From: Fasciolopsis buskii
Lineage: Eukaryota; Platyhelminthes; Trematoda; Plagiorchiida; Fasciolidae
DNA: 64,000 nt
Assembly: GCA_008360955.1 (NCBI GenBank)
Contig: LUCM01009151.1
Coordinates: forward strand, 46,985 to 110,984
Direction: 5' to 3'
Shown here: in pieces, positions 1-12,310 of the stretch
Layout of the letters: every line of letters starts with the position of its first letter
Numbering within the stretch: the first letter of the stretch is position 1
Made by a program: the position numbers and the translations under genes
The notes under the pieces: model-generated
What the model saw: the letters and a program-made list of their open reading frames with translations, nothing else
The model's database searches: none
What the model was told of the DNA's origin: nothing

Positions 1-2132
1 CAGCTCACTTCTAACCACAACGTCAGACAGGTGAGACAGCTTCTTTGTCGGGGAAAATACCAGTGCCATGGATTTCGCGTGAGGGTAGGGTCATTTTTGT
101 ATGAATCTCAGCTATAAGCTTGAGAAAAGCTGATAAACCATGCACTCGTTCCAACAAATGTAATCGGTGCAGCCGTAACGAAGTTGTGAACCTGCTCGAT
201 TGCCACACGTACACCTTTTGCAAACACTGGATAAATAAATTTGAATTGCCGAGTGACGTATAAACATACATACGTATATATAATGTGTACATATATATAT
301 GTACATACATTAAACTTGTTTGAAAACAATCAGTGTCGACGCAACAACGTGCAAATGGAACTGCAGAAAGGGGACAAACGGCAAAATAACAAACCATAAC
401 AAACCAACTGGTTGTTTTCGCCGTATACATTTTGGTTCTTCGGTTTTCGCATTACTTTCAAGGAGACCAGTTCTACAGACAGGCCACAGCGTTTGCGCTG
501 CATCTCATCGACTGACAGCAATTCTCGTCTCATGGATCCCAACCAGGTAGACAGGAAGCACCAATGAAACCCAAGGACGTTTTTTTCTTTTCAGGAAAAA
601 TTGACTGCTTTTTGTTTGCAATTGCCTTTTCGTGTCAATTTTTACCTGCTACCCTTTCCTATCGAAAGCTTCCACGTTCTGTTGACGCTTTCTCTTGACT
701 ATACGATACCATGTGCGCGGAGCGAAAACCGTCTCCAGACCTTATGGTAAGGCCCTAATTCGTCACATCCTCTTCCTATCGCCGTCCGATCCTCAAGTCT
801 GGTTTGGTTTTGTCGATCTTGAGTTCGAGAATTACAGATTACCAGCGACGTCAGTCGTTCCAGATGAGTCGCTTATTGTCTTTTAGATGTAATGTTTTTG
901 TTAATGGACGCCTTAGTATCTTCGCGCATTTACGATGCGTTGAAGAAGGCCGTTATAACTCGGACTGGCGCATCTAGCCGTTGCTTCAAGGGGTCGAGTC
1001 CAGCCATGCCAGCGGTGACCTTGGAGGCCCCTAGTGGGAACAAAGCTACAACGCCACCGATCGCACCGGATGATAAGGAGCGGTTGTGACTGCAAGGTGA
1101 AGCAGTCCGTTCGTTTTTCCGACTTTTACTACTCTTACGTCAGTTTATTGAGTACTGTAACGGCATAACGCATGTTTGTCGCGATAATCTATGCGCCGAT
1201 GGACACGTCGGCCCCATGCTGCACCGACAAGGGCAGCACCGAACGCCGTTAGGTGTCCGCTACCAGGTCGAATATCCATTGGTACATAAAAGCACCGTCT
1301 CCACTTGTCATTTCACCTACTCAGAAAAACCCCTAGGACCAAGGCGACTCTAATGACTCCATCGTTCCGAAGTTTGACATCATGCACACACCAATGGACG
1401 AAGATAACCCGAGGTCAGACATATCCGTCTGGTGAAAACTCCGCAGGAGGGCAAGACACGTAGGTGTGGGACGCGATCAGGTCCACCGTTTTGACCGGCG
1501 CAGTCTGGCTGCAGCCGTGTGCTGCCACATCCTGACGGGGGAATCACGCCTACTGTGTTCACCTAATGGTTTTTCAGGTTGGCTGTCCAGTCAACGGCCA
1601 CCTCCCAACAAAAACGCGACCTTATCGTTTTTCATTGACGAGCGGTGACAAGGCCCCGAGACATCCGTCAGTTTCTGGCTTGTACTGTATAGTCTCAAAC
1701 GAAATCCTCCTCCGACGGTGTTCTAGGAGAAGGCTCCTGCTGCGGAACACGGATTTGTTCCTCTAGATCGCTTGTTTAACCGAACGCTGACCGCCCAGCG
1801 TAGTCGCTACAGACCGGCAGTCAGATACGACCTATCAAATTTACTAACACCATTCACTGCAAACAACAGCAAAAACTACCAAAACACGAAGGTCGCACGG
1901 AATAGTGAAATGGCTTACCGTCTTTTGAGCCTCGCGCCACGAAACTTCATCCGGCGCACTAAGGAAGAATACATAGGCCGAAATTGGAGGACTTACTGGA
2001 CTTTCTTCTTCTGAACATCGGTGCTGAGTTTGGGAACTCGACGGACAACAATACTTGTGTACTTAGGGATCAGCTCATCATCCTTAACGTAAGCTGATGA
2101 AGACCATCAGCGTGAGGAACATGCTAACAAAC
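1..2132. other. No supported gene; presumed intron/left flank of DWNN gene
   Basis: I see no coding region I can defend here. If the exon at 2133-2298 belongs to a real gene, this stretch would be its first intron and possibly beyond, on the minus strand. I looked on the minus strand for the missing end of the DWNN domain, a zinc knuckle and a RING finger and found none. The only local structure is low-complexity TA/CATA sequence around 255-310, including a perfect 18-bp palindrome at 287-304. Confidence 0.5.
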
Positions 2133-2298
2133 CTTTTCCGTTCGAGTCCTCCAGCTTAAGGTCGAAATCTGATGAATATAGACAACATTTCGTGCGTATC
2201 GCGCTTTTTAAATCCTTTACTGAGATAGCCGAACCGTCGAATGGGATGGAATCATTCTTCAAACTCGCTTTAAACTTGAAGTAAACGATCGACGACAT
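2133..2298 (-). CDS. RBBP6: First coding exon of RBBP6-like protein (DWNN domain)
   Basis: Reading leftwards from an ATG at 2298-2296, 55 codons match the N-terminal two thirds of the DWNN domain, the ubiquitin-like fold at the N-terminus of RBBP6/Mpe1 proteins, which work in mRNA 3'-end processing and as RING E3 ubiquitin ligases. Visible landmarks are the first strand VYFKF, then FDGSAISVKDLKSAI, then SSDFDLKLEDSNGK, in the family order and spacing. The initiator Met-Ser falls where the domain begins in known members, which supports this start; the frame is open upstream but looks like 5' UTR. After the lysine codon the sequence reads AAAAG/GTTTGT, a usable splice donor at 2132, leaving phase 1. 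The rest of DWNN, the zinc knuckle and the RING are not visible, so introns must be long or the gene is truncated. No internal stop or frameshift. A processed copy is unlikely because homology ends at a donor, but a broken duplicate is possible. Confidence 0.7.
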
Positions 2299-2419
2299 CC
2301 GACCGCAAACAACGTCTGGCGAAACTGAAAGCGTTAACGATTCAAACAAGAACCCAAAAGAAGAAAATCTAGTGAACCAAAGTTGATTCTCCCTGAGATG
2401 CAAGACCTCTTGAAGAAAT

Positions 2420-2949
2420 TCCTTACTTTCGTACTTTGATGCTATCTATTTTTGCATTTTCACAGAGCTGCGCTACGCCCGTATGATTGATTGCAGTTTG
2501 GAATAAGACATGGTGTGATATTCTTTCCATTGCGGCTGTCTGGCTGGTACCAGAACTCTAGTCCCTTCGCATACAAACTGGAGGGACGCAGATCCGTCCC
2601 AGTGAGGCGCTTTTTGTCGAAACGTCTTAGTGTTTTGCACGGGCCAATACAGAACCCATTATACCCAAGTCTTATTTTGTTTTTGTTGTCTCGTCCCTTG
2701 TACTTTCAGTTCCAGCGGCTAGTTTCTGCTACGAGGAAAAACTAGAGTACTCATATGACCTCCGCGCTGGGAGAACTTTACTACGTGGGCGTTCCGTTAT
2801 TTACAAAGCGAAACCGTAATACCACAGGTAAGTCAAAGGGAAAAGTATAATGAACATCCAGTTTACAATAGTGCATATGCATTTGCTCTTGCTTTTGGTC
2901 TCATCTCATTCTTCCCTTTTCCTCTTTTTCCGTTTTTTCAGAGGACCAC
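2420..2949. other. Unassigned spacer
   Basis: Between the presumed 5' UTR of the DWNN exon and the downstream end of the CR1-like relic I see no coding similarity, repeat unit or RNA gene. It would hold the promoter of the minus-strand gene if that gene is active, but I cannot point to a core promoter element. Confidence 0.4.
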
Positions 2950-4400
2950 AATGGTGATCAAACACCTCATAACCTACTTGTCCTTAGTTCGAAGGAATTT
3001 TTATTCCACGTCTCAATGACTTATCGGGGTAAATGTTTTGCTCGGAGTTACCACTCAGTGCGTGATAGTTCTTCGCGAATTGGCTCTCGGGCGATGCTTA
3101 CACACATTCTGGAGCGTTGCCTGTGGCTATCCAGTCTAAAAAGCTTAAAAACAGACCTGTGGAAAACTGATTAAACCTGAGAAATAGTCGCCTCTTAAGC
3201 TGCTGGTTTCCAAGTGGTACTTGGAAAGATCGGTGAGACTCAAAGAGTAGGGAGTATCAGAAATGCTGCGAAATTTTTTCGCAACCCCTCCTTTACTTGC
3301 GATCCCTGGGAAGGCCCGTGGGTACAATTCGGCTACCCCATTCAATTATGTGGCGAATTCAGGTGCCGCAGAAAACTTGGAAGTCCTTTACAGCCATGAG
3401 TGGAGAGTTACATCTTACCAACTTGCCGGCTAGTTATTGGTGGTGGGAGAAAGATAAGGGCTTACTGACCTAAGATTACATGGCGATCAAAATTTTAGAT
3501 CTTGGTATCTTCAGCAGCCCAAAATTTTCAATCCGGGGCAATGCCAAATGACATACGCACTTTTCGCCGTTGATTTTAAGGCTCAAGTAGATGACCTAAC
3601 GCTCCGCGTGGTCCTTTGCGATAGCAGTACTGCGTGTTTGATAACCCAGATGGTGACACCATCGGCGCACACTGCAATGTTTCCTGGGACTTTACAAGGC
3701 AGAGCGGTCATTTTAATAAGGAAGAGAAGGGAACCAAGCACCGATCCATGTGGCATTCCATTCAGGACCAGAGAGGGATCGGAGAGTAATGGACAAGTTT
3801 TGATAGTGAAGGACCGACTTGTGAGAAAACTGTGGTCAAGAGTTAATGACTGACCAGAAATGCCATAAGATTTAAGTCTAAACAGCATAGTAATGTGCGG
3901 TCAGTGGCTTTCGCAAGTCAGTGAAAATGGCCGCTGAGACCATCTCTTCCTCAAATGCTTGAGTTGGGCTGTCCGTAAGACAGTATATTTGTCATACAGG
4001 ACCTGCTAGACAAGAAGCTGCCTTTATGGGGACAGAGATTGTTATCCCGTAAATGCAACAGGATGGCTCGCCTCAAAGTGCGTTTAAAAACTCTGCTGGG
4101 GGTACCAGTTAGACTATTGTGTCTACACCTGGCCAGATGGTACCGACCAACAGTTGCTTTGTTTCGCAGTTTGGGGTAAATGTCCAATTCTAAACATTTC
4201 TGAGAGAAATGTGCAGATTCCTACTAGAGCGGCGCGCACTTCCTTAAAATTGTGGGGATCAATGTCATCTGAGCCCACTGTCATGAAGGGGTTGAGCTCC
4301 CGGAGCGGAGTTCCCGTTTCAGTTTGGGAGATAGTCACATCATTTAGTCTGTTGGGTGCAGTTATTTTTGGTGGCTGAGGGGTGAAGAAACAAGCGGTGT
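2950..4400 (-). mobile_element. CR1/Jockey-like non-LTR retrotransposon relic C
   Basis: In minus-strand order the pieces are: the RT fingers region, with TPLRELNPF and GHLPQT at about 4338-4150; FKRTLRRAILLHLRDNN and HKGSFLSSRSCMTN at about 4100-3990; the palm at 3888-3583; and a C-terminal region with SLTDLSKYHLETSSLRGD at about 3250-3190. These match the order of non-LTR reverse transcriptases of the CR1/Jockey group. Pieces lie in different frames with several stops. A weak tail ending near 2950 resembles the family's extreme C-terminus. No endonuclease domain is recognisable upstream, so this is probably 5'-truncated, as usual for target-primed insertion. It cannot be functional. Confidence 0.8.
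3583..3888 (-). pseudogene. Reverse transcriptase palm fragment, catalytic Asp lost
   Basis: This 101-codon open stretch carries RT motifs in order: LKSYGISG, then RSFTIKTC, then the motif B turn MPHGSVLGSLLF (consensus PQGSVLGPLLF), then NIAVCADGVTIW. The last is the catalytic motif C, normally F/YADD; here it reads CADG, the glycine codon at 3658-3660, so one of the two metal-binding aspartates is gone. The N-terminal fingers lie upstream in other frames. It is the best preserved part of relic C. Confidence 0.85.
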
Positions 4401-5628
4401 AGTGAATACGGACTGGGAGTGAGACTTCAAGATGTCCTACGCTGGAGAAGAGAATTTCCGAAAGGGAGACACAAGTCCTGGCCCACAGCGAGTCGGTAGG
4501 AGGGATTTTTCATAGCGAACTACATAGACGCAACGAAAGAAGGGTACTGGGATACATCACCGCTCCACCTAAGTAAGCATTTTCTGGCCCCAATACAAAT
4601 TCTTATAACCATGTTTCCGCTATGTGTGTCCGCAGTGGGCCACATTTCAGTGGCAGCTGTCAGATGAAGCCTTTTAGCATACGCCAGCTGAATGAGTTCT
4701 GGTGCTTTACTTAGGATACTCAAGCAGCTGGCGTAGATAAAAAATAGCGAAGACTCACAAGAAATTTCAGAAGAGTCGTCTTAAAATTCTGGGCTGAGCC
4801 GGTGTTGTGAGAGTCCAAGAACTTTTGCCTGGCGCTGAGCTGTTTTTTCCCTCTTTTCCCTCTTTTCTTTCGTTGGGCATCCTGGGGCTGTCTACTTGGC
4901 CATGGAACTAAAAGGGCGTAATGGTTGACATAGGTTGAGAAGCTGGGGAAATGTTCCGTCTGAGGCCACATTATGCTTAAATAGAATGTAAATGTGGAGA
5001 TGGACAAAAAACGTCTCGGTTCTCCATGATGGGCTGCACAGTGATGCAAACCTCCAAAAAACAGTTTATCAAGCGCTGGCTTCTCATAAAATGCGGCTGT
5101 TATTCGTTCCCTTCGCTAGGGATGCAACTGTTTCTGGTAAATGTGTTGATGATAACCGAATGTCTGTCAGAATAGTCAAGATCGATTTGAGGTTTGCGAA
5201 ATGCTAGTGGTGAGGTGGCCGCCTGTGACAACATTCCACTTGTAGTGGCGTAGGATTCCGTTGGAGTGAGTGAGGGTAGGAAATCCTGAATGACATTACG
5301 CCCAGTTATATTAGTAATGGACTTAGATTTTACGTCAACTTTCTCAAGAACGGCCTAGAGCGATGTCGGCAGTTTCGGGTCTTCGGGTTGAGATCCCTTA
5401 CCAGGGTTATTCTTTACAAGTTTACGGGCACAGGAATCTGCGGGACCAAAGACGTGGAGCGTGAAAACAATATGTAGGGTTTCCCTCACGGGAAGCGTGG
5501 GACTGGCCGGTTCCAGAAGCAAAAACCGGAATAATAAGCTCACCGGGATATATATATTGGCCGGCGTGAAAGGGTTAAATAGTTAGGACTATTTCACAGT
5601 CTCATTGGAAGTCGTTTACCTTTCACAA
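4401..5628. other. Unassigned, possibly decayed upstream part of relic C
   Basis: On the minus strand a 109-codon open frame (5049-4720) contains a Lys/Arg-rich stretch but no motif I recognise; no APE-type endonuclease signature is visible. It may be the decayed N-terminal part of the RT element or unrelated DNA. I see no host gene here. Confidence 0.35.
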
Positions 5629-5796
5629 CTTCCTTTTTATTACCGATATGATAGTGTGCGTCATTTTTCAAGAACGAAGCCGCGGCCAACAAAGAGCTGT
5701 CAAGTGGGGAAGTTGACCGGCGGTGGGAGGATTCAAACCCGCGTCCTTCGTGTCCAAAAGTCATGACCTTATCCGATTGGCCACCACCGGCCAAGA
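5629..5796 (-). repeat. tRNA-derived SINE, copy A
   Basis: Read on the minus strand, the head is a tRNA-like block of about 70 nt starting GGTGGTGGCCAATCGGATAA (A box) and holding GGGTTTGAATCC (B box). The first seven bases GGTGGTG pair with the last seven CACCGCC, so the acceptor stem is still legible. The anticodon-arm region, TTTTGGACACGAAGG, resembles a serine tRNA. A shared body of about 60 nt and an A/T-rich tail near AATAAAAAGGAAG follow. Three relatives occur at 45.1, 56.6 and 57.6 kb. It is a pseudo-tRNA within a SINE, not a tRNA gene. Confidence 0.85.
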
Positions 5797-8700
5797 ATCA
5801 ATTCAAGCGAAGCACCCTTCAAATTTAAACCTCACAGAAACTCATGGATCCGGTGGGCTCTGGACAACTTTGTCACACAAATCACTTTCTATACATGAGG
5901 CCCTGGTTGAATCTGCACCATGTGAGCACTCTACCGGTGGGCGATTAACTTCTCCCCGGGAGGAGGATGACGGCTTAGTTTTCTGTTCGAGAAGGCCGTG
6001 CAAACTCACCATGCTGCATATGTTGAAATATTCCTTTGAGGCTGGTGATCGGCCGCCTTGTCCCGAAGGGCCCAGTTGGGGTTTGTCTCCCGCGACTGTA
6101 GAGGCTCGCCGTTCCGAAAAGTGTGAAAGTGGGAACAGCTTGGTCAAACACGGTCAAAGCAAAAATACACTTGATCAAGCCGGCAACGCCAAGAGCTTGC
6201 AGTACCCAACTTTCCTGAAAGGAAGTGATGAAAAAAATGCAGCCTGCACAAGATGGAACTGGAGGAATACTGAAGGTCGGAGTTTGGGCACTTGCGTGAA
6301 CCCGTAGCGGTCGTAACTTTCCGTCCATCCTCAAACTGTTGCACGAGAGCGGCAGTCATTTCGTCAGGCAGATCGTTCCTTGTATTTTGAATTCTTTGTA
6401 GGGGAAGGAGAATGGTAGCTTGATACATTTGTTTGTTCAGGCCTCCCCGGCTTAAAACCGTGCCATCTTGAAGAAACGGCGGCTTTTTGTACTATTGAGG
6501 TCTGGCATTAGCGTAGATCGCTTAATTAAGCCTGTCAAGATTGCCTTTGCATAAGCCTGGGTGGCTCTAACGTCTGCAGCCCACTCCCATGGGTTCCTTT
6601 CTTAATTCTGAGATGATCTGTGTGAATTTCCACTGGATGTCCTCTGAGATCATTCGTTCTTTTAAAAAGTTGAGGGCCAAGTTGGCCTTATTTAGCCCAG
6701 TTTTGCCCTCACGGTTGCCCTGTAGAGAGGGAGTGGCAGCTGCATTTTAAGGATTAGTGGTTGCTCACAAACGGTAGACCGCCTTGCCAGCTTTGCTGGT
6801 GGCTAACGCACACCGTGCGGGCGACTTAAAATATCCACGACCAATAATTCCGAGGTCATCTGCCGTTCTGCCTTCTAATTCGTGGGCTTTCTTTCGGCAA
6901 GTTTACCGTGAAACTCAAATGGGCATTCGAGGTACTTCCTCACATTTGTTTTTTTTAGAAATGGGCCCCCGTTATCTGTTCGGCCAAGAGTCAATTTCGA
7001 GGCCAATCGTCAGGCATGGTCATATAACACCATGTCTTTACTTGAAAACCAGCAGCTTTGATTTTTCAAATGCACCACCGTTTTCAAATGAACACTATAC
7101 ATAACAGTGACCTTATTACCGAATTATGAGGAAATCCGTGGCAAAGGTTTGATATCTAGTGGTCTGGAAGGTTCCGGCCTACATAGGATCACTGGGTTCT
7201 GAGACAGTCATTTGTAATAAATAGCAATACTGCCTGCGTCCACCGTGGTAAGTGCAGTAACTTGCATTCCGTGATTGAATGAGCCAAAAAACTTCCTGGG
7301 ATTCAGAAAAAGAAACTTCTGCCAGACATCTATGTGTATGCCTAGCAACCACTTCGGTTGATCAGGGGCTGAGTGCTCTTCGCATACCCGCGATCTTGGG
7401 ACCTGATGGGCTTGCGCCGAGCCAAGTTTCGTGTCATTTCACCACGGAATTAGTTTTTGTTGTTTTCGGCAGGATAAAAGTGAGCCTGACTGGCTTGTGG
7501 CTTTCGGTCATGTCAGCCTGATCATTACTGTGGATACCAGTAAGCTCTACAGGCCCCTTGTCTCCTGGTGTTCTACCTTTATGCAAGGCTGGACGAGAAT
7601 GATATTCCGTCTGCTCTGCTTCGTATGGCTGACAGTGGAATCGCAGTTCTTCTGAATCTCCCCAACTTGCGTTGCCCCCTTTCAGAGGGGGCTCATCTTT
7701 ATTATTGCCTTAATTAAAAAGACAGTAAATGACCCGTGAATCTCTTGCCTCATCGATCGCACACAACTCTAGACCAGGAATACGAAACGATCAAAAATTA
7801 GGAGACATGTAATTATCTCCCTTACAATGATTGCCTGCGTTCTAGAACCTGCATTAGCTGTCAGCCTGACTTATTTAAACTGCCAAGTAATGCTACAGGC
7901 ACCAAAAAATCTATCTTCACTGTTTGCTGTGGCCAGACCACGGCATCCTATCCCACCCCACATCTCCGCTTCTCGACCAATTTTACAGCTGACGTAGCTT
8001 CCAGGATGCCGCTGTAATGAGTTCAGTCTTAACTCTCTAGCCATATCTAGTCAGTTTCCATTAAAGACCAATTTCGGGGGCCAGCTTATGCTAGCATTAG
8101 TATTTTCTAGGTGCATACTCTCCATCCCATACTCATTTTGCATTTGTGATATTTTTCTGCCTTCCTTCATAGTACTTACTTTTGCTGATAGCATCAAAAT
8201 GGTCCATGAATTTTGCTGGCGAATCCTTAACGCTGAGCTGCCCAGTTTAGACGGGAACTTTAGCCCTCCTGATCGCTGTCGAAAACGCCATGGGGTTCTG
8301 GCGGTCTAAAATCCACCACTCATTTTGTCGGTGTCAGCTTTCAGCTGGAAACACTATGTTAAATGGGTGACCCATAACTTCAGGTTCATTAAGTATTGAT
8401 GTCGGCGTCAAAATTTTGGAGCTTCAAATTATCTAAGCATAGAACCTTTGACATAGCCAAGACAAAAGGGGCTAATTGGAGCAACCTTTGCTTCATTGAT
8501 GCTTATAGCAGTGCCACATACACCACTTATTCCACGAATATCCCAAATGAGAGATCTGTTACGTCAGGTTGACAAGATTTTTAAAATTTAGTCGAATCAC
8601 TTGGAAACACCGTGCAATCCTCCGTGAAGAGGCAAACTTGGTATCACTCATCCATGGCTTGCAGAGACTCATGCAATTACTGGGATCTACAACTCTATTG

Positions 8701-9990
8701 CCTTTAAAAGTCCGGACAAGTCACTATATTTCGTACCGACATATAGATGGTTTTGGACTTTCCACTGACTCAGTAACAGGTGCCCTGCACAATCCAGCCC
8801 ATACCGGGGATAGGCCTTGGACTCGACGTCCCCGGATTCTGCTAAGTGTTTGCTCACACCTCCAAACGGTAGAACAAACCACCGTTTGCATTAGCTGATG
8901 CGCGTCGTATTCACTAACCGGCTCAGCCCTGAAGTCCAAACTGATGGTGAAAATTATGGCTTTGTTGGACATCTGGGGGTCAATCCTTGGAGGAGGTCGA
9001 GTTCTTTGGTGGCACCGTTCCTTTGGGGAAGCTTAACTGTTTTCCATCATCATTTTATCCAGGATCTTCGATTCTTAACATCAACTTTGTGGTATTTGTT
9101 TGACTGTGTTTATTTTATGGTACAGTGGATATGCATGTTTGCGCCTCTGCTGCAAGTTTTGAGATCGCTTTGTTTCGAATCGCACCGGTCACTCACATTT
9201 CCCTGCCCTGGCTGGCCTGCAAGCGTATTGTTTTATCAGCTGTACGTCGGTACTAGTACATATGCAACATATTGCTGGCACCAGCCTGTTGGCTGGATTT
9301 TCTCTGTTCCATGGCTTGAGGGGATTCCATCAAACACGGCTTCAGAATCCATTAAATGACAACTTTGCGGTCCCATTCAGGAGGTCTTCTAAACTCCCAT
9401 CAGAGCTAGGACTTTGCATTGTCAAGCTCAGCAGACGGCGCTCTCACTACTCTGGCTTATGGTGACCAAATGACAAATATTACCACGTATTTCTGTTTTC
9501 ATTTTTCGTTCGCAACTATCTTATTGTCTTCGAGGGTTTCTTCAACCTCCACGAATTTCTCTCTTGATCAATATTCAATTCATTATCCGACTGCAGCTTA
9601 TTACTTACGGTTCTCTGGCCATACATTCCATCTTTCTATAACTGTCTACATTCTTGAACGGAACTTGCGTCATTTGCCCAGTTATCTTTGAGATGACTAC
9701 AAAGAATCGCCTCTACCAACGCAGCCATCCATCTAACAATATGCTATCAATAACCTTCGGCATTGTCCGTTTCGAATTCTGCATAGTCCAATCCCACAAT
9801 AAATGAAGAACGGCCTCCAGCCATTCATGATTTTTCTGCACAAATGACCAACCACCAACCATTCCAAATGTCTCTTACGATGCTTCTTCTAAGCACAGTA
9901 CGTCATTCTTAAGTCTACCACTTCCTCCTCGCCGAACTTTCGCTCATCAGGCTACACTCCCAACTGCTGGCTTCTCCACTAAATCATTGA
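5797..9990. other. No supported gene
   Basis: About 4.2 kb with only short open frames and no consistent homology. A 194-codon frame at 5723-6307 (plus) starts inside the SINE and shows no domain. Around 7.37-7.50 kb (plus) a phrase including GPDGLAP faintly resembles RTE-type reverse transcriptase, too weak to annotate. The plus strand is pyrimidine-rich from about 7.5 kb onward, like the CR1-like element that follows. Confidence 0.4.
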
Positions 9991-10020
9991 GCATTAACTG
10001 CACATCCAAATTTTCTCCGC

Positions 10021-10660
10021 TTCTGGTTAACGCGAGATCTCTCCCAAGTAAAATCGGCAATCTGAGATGGTTTCTACAAAATCACCCATATGACATCATT
10101 CTAAAATTTAAAACGTGGTTGATGGCATACATATAAATAAACCACAGATTTCTGATTGGTTAAAACTTCTTTCAAAAGCACCGAACTTGCCGGCGTGGAG
10201 ACGGCTGCTTGGCTTACGTTAAGCGTGGATTCTCCATCTCCCCCCTCTGACAGGCAGTGTTAGACACTTTGTGGCGCTCTATCCGTAAGCATAACTCTAG
10301 TGCACCATCGATGTCTTAACCAATCTCCATCTTCAAACCACCTGGAGGGCTGTCAACTCATCAGGGCATTCGAGTACATTGCATCCATCCACGGAGAGAC
10401 CAGAGACTTCAATGCTCCTAAGATGTGCCGGTCCACCAAGAATGTCCCTTTGCAGCTCTCGAACTTCATTCGTGAAACCCACATACGGGATGGACGCATC
10501 ACATTGCTAAATTCACTAGGGGAAATAATATCCTCGGCCTTGTATTCTTCCTCGGTCTCCCTAAGTAACTTTTTGAGTAGTGACTACAAGATGGTCTCTT
10601 GCTTTCTCCATATTCGTCCCAGACCCCGAAAATCTGCGACCACTAACCAGTCCGCAAGCC
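10021..10660 (+). pseudogene. APE-type endonuclease domain of relic A
   Basis: The start reads LLVNARSLPSKIGNLRWFLQ followed by NHPYDIILKFKTWL, the classic N-terminus of APE-like endonucleases of non-LTR elements (the Asn is an active-site residue; the usual TETWL is changed to FKTWL). Downstream come RRGDGCLAYVKRGFSI, then RDFNAPKM at about 10402 (consensus GDFNAP, first Gly lost), and near the end SDYKMVSCFLHI (consensus SDH). At least two frame changes separate these blocks, so no functional enzyme can be made. In the intact family it nicks target DNA. Confidence 0.85.
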
Positions 10661-11379
10661 TCTCTTACAAATTAGCCGGTTTGACTGCAGCCTTCCGGAG
10701 CCCTCAATGGTCTGATTGTTTTCCTTTGACCTGGCTCCAAAGAATCTCAATCCAGACCAATGCGAACAAGCAAAATCTCTGGATGTGAAAGAAGATTCTT
10801 AAACTGCAGAATATCCAAAAGCAAACCTTAGACTTCTCCATATTTCTGAGTATAGATGGACTTCCAAAAGACTTGCTTGCTGAATCGGAGGACCAACTTT
10901 GGAAGAAGAAACAAACTGCTATTCGGCAATCAAATCCCGGCCCGCATGCGTCCGAAAGTCTACGGTCCCGCTGTATTGGCAATAAATCAAGTACATCATA
11001 TACAACATCCAGCGGCTCCACGATGAAAAGTTGCTGAATCTTTCAACTCATAGATCCCTCCCACCCTCACTACTGACACCACCACCAATTTACCCACCTT
11101 ATCCAGGCCACCAGACCAAGCATGCCGGTCCATCTTGTCTTATGCAGAGCAAATGGAGAAGGCTCACGCCGTCATTAAACCCAACTTACTGACCTGGCCA
11201 GACGGTGTCCCTCTGTCGTATTCCGCTTTGGCAAACCCGACATAGCACTTTTACTGTTAAACCTGTTTACTACCTCCATGTCATCTGGGGTATTTCCAGT
11301 TCAGTCGAACGCCTCCACAAATGTTACTCTCCACAAGAATGGGCCCCTGTACGACCTACAAAAGAAATCCCGAGAAACC

Positions 11380-12102
11380 AAACGCCCATCTTAGTCAGGC
11401 TCATGCAGAAGATCGTTAAGATTCAGCCTATTGGTTTTCTCACGAGCAACGACTTAATTGGTGAATTCCAACATGGTTTTCTAAAGCACAGATCCTTCGT
11501 CTCACGCCACTTTGCTTTTTCGATCTGGTCACCAAGTGTCGATAGGAAGAGGGTCATTGTAATGTTCTTCCTTGACACGACCAAGGCATTTGATCGTGTG
11601 CCTCATGAGTGATTATTACTGAAACTGGCACTTGGTGATTAAATTCTCTGCAAATAAAAGCGTTGTTCTTGCCCATAAGTGGTACGTTCCCCCGGGCAGG
11701 CTCTTTATAAACGGCCCCCCAATACTAACCACTCAGTGTGTGAAAGATCTAAGCTTGAAATACTCCTGCTCATTCAACTTCCACGAGCGAGCGGTTTGCC
11801 AAATCTCAAAAGAAAACAGGACCAACGGCCTCGTAGTTAAGACATTCGGCACTTCAAGATGTAAGTTGATGCTATGCAAATTACATTGCGGACCGCAACT
11901 GGAGTCCTGCCCGATAATTTTCTCAAGCATGCATAGAAATGATGGTGTCGAAATAGAAAAAGTACAACGGGCATTCACAAAGATACTTCTTGGTCCGATA
12001 TTAAGCCTTAGTTACGGAGAAATATGCAAGCTGCTACATCTTGATCCTCTTTGGTCACGTCGTATGAAGCTGAACCTCACATTCCTTTTCAAGCTCTTGT
12101 GA
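11380..12102 (+). pseudogene. Reverse transcriptase of relic A with deleted palm
   Basis: The fingers block reads GEFQHGFLKHRSFVS and FFLDTTKAFDRVPHE (RT motif A with its Asp present). Within about 30 bp the sequence jumps to IKFSANKSVVL and then CVKDLSLKYS, IEKVQRAFTKILLG and LLHLDPLWSRRMKLNLTF, all typical of the region after the palm. The roughly 100 residues in between, with motif B and the FADD motif, are absent. A stop also lies just after motif A. The deletion removes polymerase activity outright. Confidence 0.85.
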
Positions 12103-12310
12103 ATGCAAGCTTACAAGGCTGGAAGTCCCATCCGATTTGCTAATAAGTGTTCTTACCCCCGATTGCTACCCCTTGGAATACCACCTTCCAAAATGTCTTC
12201 TGGATAAAAATTCTTCACAGTTGTTTACTGTACTATATGGCTTAGTTTACCGGATCATGTCCGGTCCTGTTAGAATCTAGTGCAATTCAAGAGTTTATTA
12301 TCCATATTTC

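Larger units (their letters stand above)
10000..12310 (+). mobile_element. CR1/Jockey-like non-LTR retrotransposon relic A
   Basis: Element order on the plus strand: APE-type endonuclease (10021-10660), a poorly conserved linker, RT fingers (about 11380-11610), then directly the RT thumb and C-terminal region (11640-12102), and a tail with KFFTVVYCTIW and LPDHVRSC near 12205-12270 that matches the family's C-terminus. Stops and frameshifts are frequent. The palm, including motif C, is missing. The coding strand is pyrimidine-rich, as in relic B. The 5' end is not defined; I place it at the first endonuclease similarity. Confidence 0.85.

Noticed and set aside
287..304. Perfect 18-bp palindrome GTACATATATATATGTAC
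   Set aside because: Lies in a TA-rich low-complexity stretch where such palindromes arise easily.
5723..6307. 194-codon plus-strand open frame, the longest gap-free one in the window
   Set aside because: It starts inside SINE copy A on the opposite strand, has no domain and no gene-like context.
7279..7655. Possible RTE-like reverse transcriptase (GPDGLAP and following)
   Set aside because: Only one short motif fits and the following residues do not align convincingly.
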